Shown: piece after piece, positions 40,290-52,925 of the stretch
Numbering within the stretch: the stretch's first letter is position 1
How the letters are laid out: each line of letters opens with the position of its first letter
Source of the DNA: Haematococcus lacustris
Lineage: Eukaryota > Chlorophyta > Chlorophyceae > Chlamydomonadales > Haematococcaceae
NCBI GenBank assembly: GCA_030144725.1
Contig: JASKMD010000010.1
Span: forward strand, 4,399,045-4,463,044
DNA length: 64,000 bases
Direction: 5' to 3'
Program-made: the position numbers and the translations under genes
Notes under the pieces: model-generated
What the model was told of the DNA's origin: nothing
The model's database searches: none
Seen by the model: the letters and a program-made list of their open reading frames with translations, nothing else

Positions 40290-42760
40290 AATGCCCATGT
40301 GGTGGTATTACGATACAACCGACCTCAACGCACCAGCAGCAGCGCAGCAGGACAGCCTTCTACAGGGCCATGCAGCCTTCCCCACCTCCAGCCCCAGGCA
40401 GCAACAGGCTGCACAAGTAATCAGGGACCAGCCTGGACCCAGAAGCAGAACTCCTAACGACCCTGACAAACTCCATCACCTGCTCATTGGCCAGGTGGGG
40501 GGCAGCATGGATGCCAGCTGCATGGCTGAGGTCACAGGCACCTTGGGAGTGAAGGCCGCAAGCAGCAGCACTAGCGCATGGCGCACTGCGGGCAGCGGCA
40601 GTAGGGGAGCTCCTGGAGCAGCAGGCTGGCCCTCTCAACATCGCTGCCGTGCCAGCCGCTGCTGCTGAGGCACTGCAAGAAGTGATGACAGGGAAGGGGT
40701 ACCTGGTTCAGTACAATGAGCCATGCACCAGGTGAGCACTGCATGCATGGAAGAGGCTGCATGCATGCTAGGCTTGGAGCCCCTGGATAGCATGGTGCTA
40801 GCACGGCATGAGCAACACAGGGCACACACAAGAGACAGCAAGTAGGTGTGGGTAGCACCGGGAGACCAGTGACACCAAACTGCAGGTGTACCTACCTCCA
40901 CCACCTTCCATCCAGTGCTTTTGTGCCACATTTACCTGTGGTAGGGAGTCCTTAAGCACCTGGCAATGATGAAGCTCAGATGAGATTGACCTCTTGCTGC
41001 CACTGCTGCCACTGCTGCCGCTGCTCAGGTTTGAGCGCCAGGGAGGTGTGCCTGAGGCTGCGGTGCAGCGTGCTTGGAGCAAGGCGCAGCAGCTAAAGGC
41101 AAGCGGGGAATGAAAACAAGCTGATTGCTCATGACGCGGCAACATGGGCGACTGTGTAGCCAAGCCTGAGCCGGGGTGGTGCTAGTGCAGGTTCCGTGAG
41201 TGATGAGTGCGGGTGATGTCTGCGCAGGTGCCAATGAGGGAGAAGCAGCAGGAGTCCAGGCCAGCCAAGGCAGCCCAGCAAGGTCCAGGCTGCACAGCTG
41301 AGGAGGCAGTACGCATTCAGCTGGACAGCCTGCGGCAGGAAGATGCGGCCCTGGTCAACCAACATTGGTGGGTGCTGGTGACTGGCAGCAGCCTCCTCCT
41401 CCCCCTCCACTGTGGGGAGGTCTCTAGAGCAGTCTCTGCAACTGAAGGTACTGCTGGGGAATGGCCACGGTCGCCTACAGGTTGGCCAACTAGTGTGAGG
41501 TGGCACCTAGTGTGAGGTGGCAACTAGTGTGGCGGTTGTGCTTTCTCCCAGCTTTGTATGTATTAGCGTCAGTGCTGAGGAGCACAGGTCCTGCTTTACA
41601 GTAACTGCAAGGACAATAGCTTAAGAGGGACAGGTTACACTGAGTTATTTTTGCTGTACCACTAGTTATTCTAGTTACGCTAAGTCTGCTTTACCATTAC
41701 CATGCACAAGTCCACCGCTCACAGACATTTAATGGGCTAGTTGACTTTCCCAAACTGCCGCACACAATAGTTAGCACATCGCCATGCTGAGTTCGTGTTT
41801 GTGGGCATGGCAGGCATGCAGTCACAAGGCATGCTTGCATGGGCGTGCTTGCGCTCGCGGTGTCAAGTGTGATTGTTTGAACATGTCAGGTTTGAGTGGA
41901 CATCCACCATCACCACCATCTGATGACGTATGCAACACACTGCTGCTGAAGGGCCAGTGTGAGGCTGTGCCTGCCACCTCACCTCACGCCGTGCCTTGAC
42001 CACCTTCACAGCAGCTCCCAGCAACACCTCCCTCATCTGCCTTGCCTTCACCTCCTTGCAGGACATACAGCAGCGCTGGCAGCCTGGGCCTGGTGCAGCA
42101 GATGATTGCCAGCTACCCCAGCAGCTGCATACGCCTGCCAGCTGCCACCCTCACCCTCCAGCCTTGTGCTGATCTTGCAGCTCGTTCACTCAGGGGCACC
42201 CCGGCCAGCACCTCCCTCGTTAGCTCACAAAGGAAGAACCAGGTCCATGATGCCCAGGTCAGCCCAGCTGCTGCACAGCGGCAACGGCCATGTAATGGCA
42301 CTGATGAGGGGGACAAGGAGGTGGAGGAGGAGGCGACGGATGACGAGGGAGGAGTGGAGGAGGGAGGGGAAGCAGAGCAAGAGGGGGAGGGCTGCCCCTA
42401 GGTGGCCTGTGTCAGCAGCAGGGAGCTCGGGCAGCCAGTGGCATGGGCCCTCCAATACAATGACGGATCTCTAGGCATGGCGCACTGCCTGCCCGCCTTC
42501 AGGCGCCATGGCCTCATGAGCTTGTGCATGGCTGACCTGGTGGGCAAGGTGTTGCAGGCTGGGCAGCTGCAGGACTGCGTTTTGGCTACGTGGTGGATGG
42601 CAATGCTGCGTCAGAGGCCATGATGCGATCCATAGGCTTCAGATGCACGGGGCGGGTGCACTGGCTACGCTTCTGCAAACCACCACCACCACCACCATGA
42701 CCACAGCACTAGCACCACCACCGTCACCACCGCAATTAGTAGAAGACTAGCATGTGCTTT
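40290..42760 (+). pseudogene. GNAT (FR47-like) copy 3, frameshifted
   Basis: Exon 1 (to 40,731) lacks the segment coding NGWGDPSYSIFVASA present in copies 1 and 2, and has an extra G near 40,590. Exon 2 (41,029-41,098, GC donor) and exon 3 (41,228-41,367) are intact and in phase. Exon 4 starts at 42,062. It keeps CAG (42,255-42,257) where copy 1 has TAG, but shares the TAG at 42,399. A one-base loss near 42,580 (TGCGTTTTGG against TGCGTGTTTGG) shifts the frame inside the FR47 region. The terminal LGF region survives in another frame. This copy supports the exon model of copy 1. Confidence 0.75.
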
Positions 42761-43000
42761 TGCCAAGAGCTTGACCAGCTCATCAGCCAGCTGGTCCAAC
42801 CAGGACTGCCAAGCCAGAGATATGCGGTGCAGGGCCGCCAGCCAGCCAGCCAGTTGCGGGGTGCTATGGGAGAAAGGTAGGGGGCTGCATGCAGGCACCT
42901 CGACCACCTCCCCTGGTTGTCAACTCGTGGAGGTGGTGGTTCGAAGGTGGTGGGGTGTAAAACCTGTCGTGATGGGGAAGGCAGCAGGTTAGGTGTGCGA

Positions 43001-43479
43001 TTGGCAGTTGTGTGGCAGGGATGGTGCTGACTGCAGGCGTAGGAAGGGTTGTGAGCGTGGTGATAGCACTTATATTACCGGGGGCTGTTTTGCTTGCATG
43101 GCTATGCTTCCATTTCTCGTCAATAAAGCACACATGTAACGCTTGCATCACTCATCGCGTTCATTTGTCATTAGTGGCAATCAATCCTCTCGGTAAAATG
43201 TCAACCGACCTCAGTCGACATTTTGTCAGAGTTGTGTTGACATTTGAAACACGCACCAAACAGCTAACGCTGCATCAACCCTGCAATGTCTTAGTACCTG
43301 TGCGCCAACCGTAGGCCAAACACTGCGATCGACGCAGCCACCCAAACATGTGACCGCTCACTCCCTGCCAGGCCCGGCTTGGGCCCCTGTTGCTGTTGAT
43401 GTGTGTTGATGGGAGATTGGACGTTTTATCAAACGCACCAGGCCCGTCCCCACAGCGAGAGAAGCGAGAAGCGGGGCCT
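43001..43479. other. Sequence beyond the duplicated block
   Basis: I see no recognisable gene. It marks the change from duplicated to single-copy-looking DNA. Confidence 0.4.
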
Positions 43480-44820
43480 TCCAACCGTCCAACCGCAGCC
43501 CACTCGCTCATCGGCACCACCTCGCTGCACGCACGCGTGCACCTTCCGCTACAGCTTTGCGGACAAGACGGCTGCGCAGCAGGGTAAAGAGTGCCCACGG
43601 TAATCCTCTCCAGTAGCCTCAGCACCGGCAGCTCCTATCAGCACCAGGCAAGCCGCAGCAGGAGCAGTGGGGAAAGCAGCTGCTGGGCCAACGCTGCGTC
43701 CGTGGCAGCTGCTGCGGATGCTGAGGATGGACTGCGGTCTCAGCGGCCAACGCAGCTCGCGAATAACAAATGGTCGCTCCAACCCAGGTATGAGCTGCGT
43801 TGTGCCCCTAGTTCCTGGTATACCCGCACATGCTGTTGCATGCTGCTGTTGTTGCACCTCACCTGCTCAAGTGCTCAATGCACAGCTATGCGCTGCATTG
43901 CTTCACTCCTATGTGTGGCATCGTGCTGGTTGTGGTGCTTGTCCACAGGTATGGCCACACAGAAGCGTACCACCCGTGAGCAGACATTGCCCCACAAGGG
44001 GCAAGCCCATGTTGGCATCACAGCATGAGCATGCGGTAAGCACAGCTGGGCCACAAGGGGCAGGGGCAGGTATGAAGCGCAGCTGGGCCAGGTGCAGCAG
44101 GGGTAGGCAGGCAGCATTGCAGGAGTACCCAGGCATAGCAGCAGGGACAGGCGCAGGCGCATCATGGGTTTGCGGGTAGTAGAGGGGCAGAGGCAGGTGA
44201 GCAGTGCAGTAGGGGCATGTGGTAAGGGTTGCATGTAGCTTGGGCAGGCAGGCGGTGGAGCTGCAGTGGCAAACGCAGCAGGGATAGACTATCATAGGAA
44301 GGCATGCTTTGCCTTTTGACATGGAAGCTTGTGCCTGCTGGTGCTTGTGCAGATACCCGCTCAGGTCGCACGATGTGATAGCGGCAGCAGTGGGGGAGGG
44401 CGGTGCTAGCAGCAGCAGCAATGGTGGTGGCAGCAGCAGCAATGGTGGTGGCAGTGGTGGCAGCACAATAGGAGCTCTAGGACCGCCGCATCCCAGCCGT
44501 GCCCCACCCCCTCCCAGCCCTGCCCCACCCCCTCCCAGCCCTGCCCCACCGCACCCCCTCCCAGCCCTGCCCCACCCCCTCCCAGCCCTGCCCCACCCCC
44601 TCCCAGCCCTGCCCCACCCCCTCCCAGCCCTGCCCCACCGCACCCCCTCCCAGCCCTGGCCCACCCCCTCCCAGCCCTGCCCCACCCCCTCCCTGCATTG
44701 CATTGCCCCTCCCCTCCCTGCCCAGCCCTGCCCCACCCCCTCCCAGCCTTGCGTTGCCCCTTCGTGCCCTGCCCTGCCCTGCCCAGACCTGCCCTGCCCT
44801 GCCCTGCCCTGCCTGTAGGT
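43480..44820 (+). CDS. Possible two-exon Pro-rich protein (tentative)
   Basis: A plus frame ending QLANNKWSLQPR meets a donor-like CAG|GTATGAG at about 43,787. An acceptor-like gtgcag| lies at about 44,352, and joining in phase 2 gives QPRYPLRSHDVIAAAV. The second part continues with Ser/Gly repeats and then (Pro/Ser/Ala/Leu) repeats such as PPPPSPAPPPPSPAPP. SPAPPPP-like repeats resemble hydroxyproline-rich wall glycoproteins of volvocine algae. No start was fixed, no secretion signal was seen, and the Pro-rich part is a 21-bp minisatellite open in several frames, so this may be no gene. Confidence 0.25.
44507..44700. repeat. 21-bp C-rich minisatellite
   Basis: About nine copies of cctgccccaccccctcccagc, some with an extra accgc. 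A looser C/T-rich continuation runs to 44,815. It creates long low-complexity frames on both strands. Confidence 0.9.
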
Positions 44821-45300
44821 GTGTGGCAGAGCAGGCTACAGGTAGCAGCAGGCTGCAGGTGTGCTGCAGTGCATGAGCAGCAGCAGCAGGCTGCAGTGCA
44901 TGTGTTTTAGTGCATGAGCAGCAACAGCAGCAGGCTGTAGTGCAACGAGCAGCAGTGCATGGGCAGCAGCAGCAGCAGGCTGTAGGTGTGTAGCAGTGTA
45001 GCTAGCAGCAGGCTGCAGGTGTGTTGCAGTGCATGAGCAGCAGCAGCAGGCTGCAGTGCATGTGTTGCAATGCATGAGCAGCTGCAGCAGCAGGCTGTAA
45101 TGCATCAGCAGCAGTGGATGGGCAGCAGCAGTAGTGGGTGGGCAGCAGCAGCAGGCTGTTGGTGTGTGGCAGTGCAGGCTGCAGGTAGCAGCAGGTTGTA
45201 GGTGTGTGGCAGTGCATGAGCAGCAGCAACATCACCAGGCTTAAGTGCATGTGCTGCAGTGCATGGGCAGCGGCAGCAGCAACAGATTGTAATGCATGAC
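44820..45300. repeat. CAG-rich degenerate tandem repeat
   Basis: Irregular units of 30-80 bp built from agcagcagcaggctgcag and gtgtgtggcagtgcatg. No frame is consistent. Confidence 0.8.
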
Positions 45301-45649
45301 CAGCAGTGCAAGGACAGCAACATGTGCGGTGTGTGTTTGGTCGCATGCACAAAGCTGGAGTGGCAACCCAACACTGCTGCGACAGGGAAGCTCATTTTAA
45401 GGCATAGATCTGGCATGGTCTGCGGTGGTCTTGGTAGCTCCATGCAAATAAAGGCATGCAATTTGCGGATGTTCAACCATGCCATTGCTTGTGTAGCCGC
45501 ATATACCACATTGGTTGTGTAAGACAATGTCCCCGGTGATGGGCAATTGCAACTCGAATATCAAGGTCTACAGTATACCTAGCGTACTTGACCGTGCCAG
45601 TTGCAGCGTCGATGTAATACCTCGTGGTGCCATATGGTTGAATGTGGTG
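45301..45649. other. No gene recognised
   Basis: Only short uninformative frames are present. The segment links the CAG-rich repeat to the 225-bp repeat. Confidence 0.4.
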
Positions 45650-46220
45650 CGGAACACTTCCAGGCTTCCACTTGCTAAGCGTGATGCATACATGCAAAGG
45701 GGGTATGTAACAGGTGGCTACCACGTTTGCAGCATTAGCGCATCACCGCGTGGTGGTGTTGTCCATACAAGGGGCATGTGGCGCACCACACCCTAGCATG
45801 TGGCTGGATCTGGTGAGCATCAACTATAGGTACCATCCGTGGTCCAGCTGGCTGTGACACATTGGGTGTGGATCACTGCCAGGCCTGCACTTGCTAAGCA
45901 TGACCGTGATGCATACATGCAAAGGGGGTATGTAACAGGTGGCTACCACGTTTGCAGCATTAGCGCATCACCGCGTGGTGGTGGTGTCCATACAAGGGGC
46001 ATGTGGCGCACCACACCCTATCATGTGGCTGGATCTGGTGAGCATCAACTATAGGTACCATCCGTGGTCCAGCTGGCTGTGACACATTGGGTGTGGATCA
46101 CTGCCAGGCCTGCACTTGCTAAGCATGACCGTGATGTATAAGGGGGTATGTAGCAGGTGGCTACCACGTGTGCAGCGTTAGCGCATCACCGCGTGGTAGT
46201 GTTGTCCATACAAGGGGCGT
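45650..46220. repeat. 225-bp tandem repeat, about 2.5 copies
   Basis: The landmark gggggtatgta is at 45,699, 45,924 and 46,142, so spacings are 225 and 218 bp. Copies are nearly identical (tggctaccacgtttgcagca, gcatcaccgcgtggt). Confidence 0.9.
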
Positions 46221-46415
46221 AGGTATCGTTTTGGAAGAGGATACACGGCTAATGACCACCACCGCTTTCTTCATTACATCTTGACCATTCACTGCTTACA
46301 AAAGACGGTGTGTGGCATGGAATTGAACGAAAGCTAAGGACAGCCTTGTGAATAGGGTGCGGTTCCTCCGCTTAATATTAACTTAATAGCTTAATTAAAT
46401 TAAGGCCGGTCGTAT
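46221..46415. other. AT-rich flank of the assembly gap
   Basis: An AT-rich stretch with taattaaattaa stops at the gap. No gene is seen. Confidence 0.5.
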
Positions 46416-46915
46416 NNNNNNNNNNNNNNNNNNNNNNNNNNNNNNNNNNNNNNNNNNNNNNNNNNNNNNNNNNNNNNNNNNNNNNNNNNNNNNNNNNNNN
46501 NNNNNNNNNNNNNNNNNNNNNNNNNNNNNNNNNNNNNNNNNNNNNNNNNNNNNNNNNNNNNNNNNNNNNNNNNNNNNNNNNNNNNNNNNNNNNNNNNNNN
46601 NNNNNNNNNNNNNNNNNNNNNNNNNNNNNNNNNNNNNNNNNNNNNNNNNNNNNNNNNNNNNNNNNNNNNNNNNNNNNNNNNNNNNNNNNNNNNNNNNNNN
46701 NNNNNNNNNNNNNNNNNNNNNNNNNNNNNNNNNNNNNNNNNNNNNNNNNNNNNNNNNNNNNNNNNNNNNNNNNNNNNNNNNNNNNNNNNNNNNNNNNNNN
46801 NNNNNNNNNNNNNNNNNNNNNNNNNNNNNNNNNNNNNNNNNNNNNNNNNNNNNNNNNNNNNNNNNNNNNNNNNNNNNNNNNNNNNNNNNNNNNNNNNNNN
46901 NNNNNNNNNNNNNNN
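46416..46915. other. Assembly gap (500 N)
   Basis: Exactly 500 undetermined bases, the usual placeholder for a gap of unknown size. It falls at the left edge of the LINE-derived array, so the array may be longer than shown. Confidence 0.99.
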
Positions 46916-48235
46916 CCGCCTACGGGGGGGCGATCGCGGCCATGATGGCAGCCTCCATCCCTTGGCGGCCCCAAGGCCACGCCCTCCTGGGCCGGGCACA
47001 GGTGGCCCAGCAGTGTTTAGCCTCCAAGTCCAACCACCAGTTGGCCTTCGTGCAACCCTCCGTTCCTTTGGCGCAGGCCATGGCCTGGCTGTCCATCGCT
47101 TTGCGGCAGCCTCGGACCTGCCCCAGGAGCGCAGCCCCTACAGCAGCCGTCTCTACCAAAGCAAGGCCATCCGCGTGATGCCCCGGGGGGGAGGGAGGGG
47201 TTGGGATGCCGGACCTGGGGGTTACCAGCATAGCCATGCTGGCGAAGATGCTGGCCCAGCTCTGGTCGCCCCGGGTTCCTCCTCGGGCAGCCTTTGACCT
47301 ACATCCTGCTGGCAGACCCCACTCACGGCCTCAGCACTTGGGCCATCACCGACCCCACCGCCCCCCCCTCACGAGGCATCAGCCAGCGGCTGCAAGCTCA
47401 CGTGGCAGCCTTGGCTCGACTCAAGCTGTTCCGTGCGGTGCCCTTCGCTAGCCAGTCCTTCTTCGCGGTGATGGCAAAGCCATTGTGGTACAACGCGCAA
47501 GTCCGTTTGAACACGACAGGAAGGGAGGCGGCAGCTGAGCAGGGCTGGTCCAACGTCCGCCACGTGCGGGAGGCCCTTCACCGCCCCCAACTAGAGGGAG
47601 AGGCTCGTTGGACTGCTGACCTGGTTGGGCCAGGGGTTGGGCCAGGGGTGGGTTTTGTGATGCGGCGCACCCCATGCTTCAGCCCTCCCACTGGGCGGGA
47701 CCCAACGGCCGCCTCTACCCCCTAGACCCCACAGGGCATGGGCCCCACGGGGTATTCCGGGCAGAGTAAGGGGAGGCCTGGGAGCCAGCTGCGGTGGCCC
47801 GGCTCAACAAGCCCAGCTACAGGCTGACCCCGGAGGAGCGAGCCACCCATCTCCGCCTTCTACCCGCCCAGCGTCACGGGGCGCAGGGTCAGGCTTAAGG
47901 GCAAGAGCAGAGAGGGGCCAGGGGGGTGGGCAGGGGAGGGGGGCGGGCAATGGGGCGGGGGCGGGGGCGGCGCCGGGGGAGAGGGCGTGGAGGGGCATCG
48001 GGTGGGGAGGGACATCCGAGTGGGCCTGTGCGGCGCAGTGCTCTCCACCTGCGCAGTGCCCTCCACCTGCTTCCGCCATCGGCGTCTCGGGCCCAAGTTG
48101 GCCTGTATTGAGCCCATACCGGCCCCTTCCCCCGGCCCCACCCCTTTGCCAGGTCCGCCTTCCCTTCATAGCCCACCCACCCTCCTCTACATACGCGTAG
48201 CCCGCGCGGGGGCGAGCCAGGACTGGATGAGGAGG
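46916..48235 (+). pseudogene. Array unit a (right part only)
   Basis: The unit begins at the gap within the thumb-like region, at ccgcctacggggggg, the end of the 42-bp segment otherwise seen only in unit e. It contains the ORF2 C-terminal part (47,294-47,725 frame, LLADPTHGLSTWAITDP ... TAASTP), the shifted terminal frame ending AQGQA near 47,898, the G-rich stretch and the ORF1 tail. Its exit differs from later units: gactggatgaggaggatgc replaces gactagccatgc before the next ORF2 start. Confidence 0.85.
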
Positions 48236-51200
48236 ATGCAGCGCCCAGGTGTGGCCGCCAGGTTCATGGCGGTCAACCTCATTGTGCAGGGCCTAGCCCA
48301 GCCGCACAAGCTGCAGGCCCTGCTAGACTGAGCCGCTGACAGCCCGGCGCAAGTGATGTTCCTCCAAACGTGTCATAGGGCGGAGAGCATGTGGCAGTGG
48401 GCCGAAGCCCTCTCGAAGGCCAAGCCTGCGCGGCTAGGTCCAGTGGTCTTACATCCCCGGCACCGTCAGCTCCTAGGGCTGCGTGGTGTTGGTCAAGTCC
48501 CCCACCATCCTCAAGGGGTGCACCTAAGTGCAGCTGCAGGCAGAGGGGCCCAGGGGCGAGTGCTGCGGGTGGACGGGGAGCTCGCAGACAGGCCAGTGTC
48601 CCTAGTGAGCGTGTACGCCCCGGCGCAGCAGGCAGAGCGGCCAGCGTTCTACGCCGAGTGCCTCCCCGCTTGCCTGCCGCCAGCCGCCGACCGCCGCCTC
48701 CTCCTCATTGGGGGCGACTTCAACGGGCCCACTAGCGTGACCTGCAGACCTCACCACGCCGGCCGGGGTGAAGGCAGCGTGTAGGGCTTCCCAGCACCAC
48801 TACTCAGCCGCAGAGCCCACTGGAGTCTACGCAGCCAAGCCACCCAGGCTAGGGCTCCCGAGGGCCCCGATGGCAGCCCTATGCTGTCAAAGGAGGTGAA
48901 GGGCCGAGCTCTGCAGGGCTGCTCTCACAGCAAGGCCCTTGGATTAGATGGGATGCCCATGGAGGTCTATGACCGGCTGTGGCTGGAGCTGGGGCGGCCG
49001 CTGCTTTCCATGTTGCAAGAGGCCTTGGCAGACACCGCTGACCCTGCCCCCCTGGCTAAGTTTCTGAACGGCATCATCACCCTCGTGCCCAAGGCTGGCA
49101 AGCCGAGGGACAAGGTGGCCAGCTACGCCCCATCACGCTCCTCAACTGCGTTGTGTGCCTGGTGGCGAGGGCAGTGGAGGACCGGTTGCAGATGCCGTTG
49201 GCCCTGCTGGTGTCCCCCTCCCAGTCCGCTTTCATCCTGGGCAGGGACATCAGCGAATGCGTGCAGTTCCACCTGGACCTGTTGAAGTACCTGCACTAGA
49301 GGGGCAGCCCAGCCTGGTTGTTATTGCTGGACTTAGCGGGGGCTCATGACAACGTGTCCTGGGGCTTGCTAGACGATGGACACGGTGGAGGCCATAGGGT
49401 TATGCCGGGAGGGGCATGTTCGCTGGGCTTAGCTGCTGCACCGGGGTGCCACAAGCCAGGTGCGGGTCAACGGTCACCTCACCGACAGCTTCCCTCTTGC
49501 GTCAGGGGTGCTGCAGGGCGGTGGGGCACCCCGCTCTATTGGTGCATCGTGCTCCAGCCGCTGGTCAGCTACCTCAACTCGCTCCAGCTAGCAGGCCGCA
49601 TCAGCACCCCCACCATGCCCTCCAGCCCTCTGGCCATGCACAGGGCCGCCCCGACCCCCGCGCCTCCCTCCAAGTAGTACGCTGATGATCTCTCCATCGT
49701 GGTGCTTGATCGGGTCCGGGACGGTAAGGTGGTGGTGGAGGGCCTGGGACTGGTTCGCGCCGCATGAGGCCCTGCGGTAAGCGTGAGCGAGAGCTCAGAC
49801 ATGCCGTGCGCCCATCCAGAGCCCGGGCTGGGTAACCAGGGGGCCTCGGGCCCCGTGGGGCGTGCGGGAGCAGGGGGGCGAGCAGCAGCAGGGTGGGGAG
49901 CAGGATCCCGATGTGGTTATCCCAGCTGTCCGAGCCGGGGTGCTAGTGCGCCACCTGGGGGTCCTCGGGGGGGCGATCGCGGCCATGATGGCAGCCTCCA
50001 TCCCTTGGCGGCCCCAAGGCCACGCCCTCCTGGGCCGGGCACAGGTGGCCCAGCAGTGTTTAGCCTCCAAGTCCAACCACCAGTTGGCCTTCGTGCAACC
50101 CTCCGTTCCTTTGGCGCAGGCCATGGCCTGGCTGTCCATCGCTTTGCGGCAGCCTCGGACCTGCCCCAGGAGCGCAGCCCCTACAGCAGCCGTCTCTACC
50201 AAAGCAAGGCCATCCGCGTGATGCCCCGGGGGGGAGGGAGGGGTTGGGATGCCGGACCTGGGGGTTACCAGCATAGCCATGCTGGCGAAGATGCTGGCCC
50301 AGCTCTGGTCGCCCCGGGTTCCTCCTCGGGCAGCCTTTGACCTACATCCTGCTGGCAGACCCCACTCACGGCCTCAGCACTTGGGCCATCACCGACCCCA
50401 CCGCCCCCCCCTCACGAGGCATCAGCCAGCGGCTGCAAGCTCACGTGGCAGCCTTGGCTCGACTCAAGCTGTTCCGTGCGGTGCCCTTCGCTAGCCAGTC
50501 CTTCTTCGCGGTGATGGCAAAGCCATTGTGGTACAACGCGCAAGTCCGTTTGAACACGACAGGAAGGGAGGCGGCAGCTGAGCAGGGCTGGTCCAACGTC
50601 CGCCACGTGCGGGAGGCCCTTCACCGCCCCCAACTAGAGGGAGAGGCTCGTTGGACTGCTGACCTGGTTGGGCCAGGGGTTGGGCCAGGGGTGGGTTTTG
50701 TGATGCGGCGCACCCCATGCTTCAGCCCTCCCACTGGGCGGGACCCAACGGCCGCCTCTACCCCCTAGACCCCACAGGGCATGGGCCCCACGGGGTATTC
50801 CGGGCAGAGGAAGGGGAGGCCTGGGAGCCAGCTGCGGTGGCCCGGCTCAACAAGCCCAGCTACAGGCTGACCCCGGAGGAGCGAGCCACCCATCTCCGCC
50901 TTCTACCCGCCCAGCGTCACGGGGCGCAGGGTCAGGCTTAAGGGCAGGAGCAGAGAGGGGCCAGGGGGGTGGGCAGGGGAGGGGGGCGGGCAATGGGGCG
51001 GGGGCGGGGGCGGCGCCGGGGGAGAGGGCGTGGAGGGGCATCGGGTGGGGAGGGACATCCGAGTGGGCCTGTGCGGCGCAGTGCTCTCCACCTGCGCAGT
51101 GCCCTCCACCTGCTTCCGCCATCGGCGTCTCGGGCCCAAGTTGGCCTGTATTGAGCCCATACCGGCCCCTTCCCCCGGCCCCACCCCTTTGCCAGGTCCG

Positions 51201-51271
51201 CCTTCCCATCATAGCCCACCCACCCTCCTCTACATACGCGTAGCCCGCGCGGGGGCGAGCCAGGACTAGCC
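48236..51271 (+). pseudogene. Array unit b
   Basis: ORF2 fragment with stops at LLD* (TGG to TGA, near 48,330) and at K*YADD (49,677). It has one extra C near 48,442 not seen in units c-f. The endonuclease is truncated after GGDFNGP (about 48,725). Reverse transcriptase spans 48,881-49,760. The 42-bp segment is absent (near 49,965). It carries GAGG where units a, d and e have the GAGTAAGG stop (50,806). Confidence 0.9.
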
Positions 51272-52805
51272 ATGCAGCGCCCAGGTGTGGCCGCCAGGTT
51301 CATGGCGGTCAACCTCATTGTGCAGGGCCTAGCCCAGCCGCACAAGCTGCAGGCCCTGCTAGACTGAGCCGCTGACAGCCCGGCGCAAGTGATGTTCCTC
51401 CAAACGTGTCATAGGGCGGAGAGCATGTGGCAGTGGGCCGAAGCCCTCTCGAAGGCCAAGCCTGCGCGGCTAGGTCAGTGGTCTTACATCCCCGGCACCG
51501 TCAGCTCCTAGGGCTGCGTGGTGTTGGTCAAGTCCCCCACCATCCTCAAGGGGTGCACCTAAGTGCAGCTGCAGGCAGAGGGGCCCAGGGGCGAGTGCTG
51601 CGGGTGGACGGGGAGCTCGCAGGCAGGCCAGTGTCCCTAGTGAGCGTGTACGCCCCGGCGCAGCAGGCAGAGCGGCCAGCGTTCTACGCCGAGTGCCTCC
51701 CCGCTTGCCTGCCGCCAGCCGCCGACCGCCGCCTCCTCCTCATTGGGGGCGACTTCAACGGGCCCACTAGCGTGACCTGCAGACCTCACCACGCCGGCCG
51801 GGGTGAAGGCAGCGTGTAGGGCTTCCCAGCACCACTACTCAGCCGCAGAGCCCACTGGAGTCTACGCAGCCAAGCCACCCAGGCTAGGGCTCCCGAGGGC
51901 CCCGATGGCAGCCCTATGCTGTCAAAGGAGGTGAAGGGCCGAGCTCTGCAGGGCTGCTCTCACAGCAAGGCCCTTGGATTAGATGGGATGCCCATGGAGG
52001 TCTATGACCGGCTGTGGCTGGAGCTGGGGCGGCCGCTGCTTTCCATGTTGCAAGAGGCCTTGGCAGACACCGCTGACCCTGCCCCCCTGGCTAAGTTTCT
52101 GAACGGCATCATCACCCTCGTGCCCAAGGCTGGCAAGCCGAGGGACAAGGTGGCCAGCTACGCCCCATCACGCTCCTCAACTGCGTTGTGTGCCTGGTGG
52201 CGAGGGCAGTGGAGGACCGGTTGCAGCTGCCGTTGGCCCTGCTGGTGTCCCCCTCCCAGTCCGCTTTCATCCTGGGCAGGGACATCAGCGAATGCGTGCA
52301 GTTCCACCTGGACCTGTTGAAGTACCTGCACTAGAGGGGCAGCCCAGCCTGGTTGTTATTGCTGGACTTAGCGGGGGCTCATGACAACGTGTCCTGGGGC
52401 TTGTTAGACGATGGACACGGTGGAGGCCATAGGGTTATGCCGGGAGGGGCATGTTCGCTGGGCTTAGCTGCTGCACCGGGGGGCCACAAGCCAGGTGCGG
52501 GTCAACGGTCACCTCACCGACAGCTTCCCTCTTGCGTCAGGGGTGCTGCAGGGCGGTGGGGCACCCCGCTCTATTGGTGCATCGTGCTCCAGCCGCTGGT
52601 CAGCTACCTCAGCTCGCTCCAGCTAGCAGGCCGCATCAGCACCCCCACCATGCCCTCCAGCCCTCTGGCCATGCACAGGGCCGCCCCGACCCCCGCGCCT
52701 CCCTCCAAGTAGTACGCTGATGATAACTTCAATTTACCCGGATCTAAACGGTTTTTGCCCGCATTTTAAAAGGCTGTAACAAAGGCAACCGACACCCAAT
52801 CATGT

Positions 52806-52925
52806 TACTAACCGTCAATTATGTCCTAACCGTCAATTATAGGCAACCGTCAATTATAGCCAACCGCCAATTATAGCCAGCCGTCAATTATAGCCAACCG
52901 TCAATTATAGCCAACCGCTCAGTCG
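52806..52925. repeat. 17-bp minisatellite
   Basis: About six copies of caaccgtcaattatagc with small changes lie near the left end of the TIR element in unit c. Confidence 0.9.

Larger units (their letters stand above)
31089..43000. repeat. Segmental duplication unit 3
   Basis: The block contains XY copy 2 (40,124-34,254, minus) and GNAT copy 3 (40,290-42,700, plus). Without the 2.8-kb transposon at 31,391-34,192 its length is close to that of unit 2. The right limit is where similarity to units 1 and 2 fades, near 42,900-43,000. Confidence 0.75.

Noticed and set aside
48391..49677. Short plus frames in array units as independent genes
   Set aside because: They are pieces of the broken LINE ORF2 read in different frames between shared stops and shifts.
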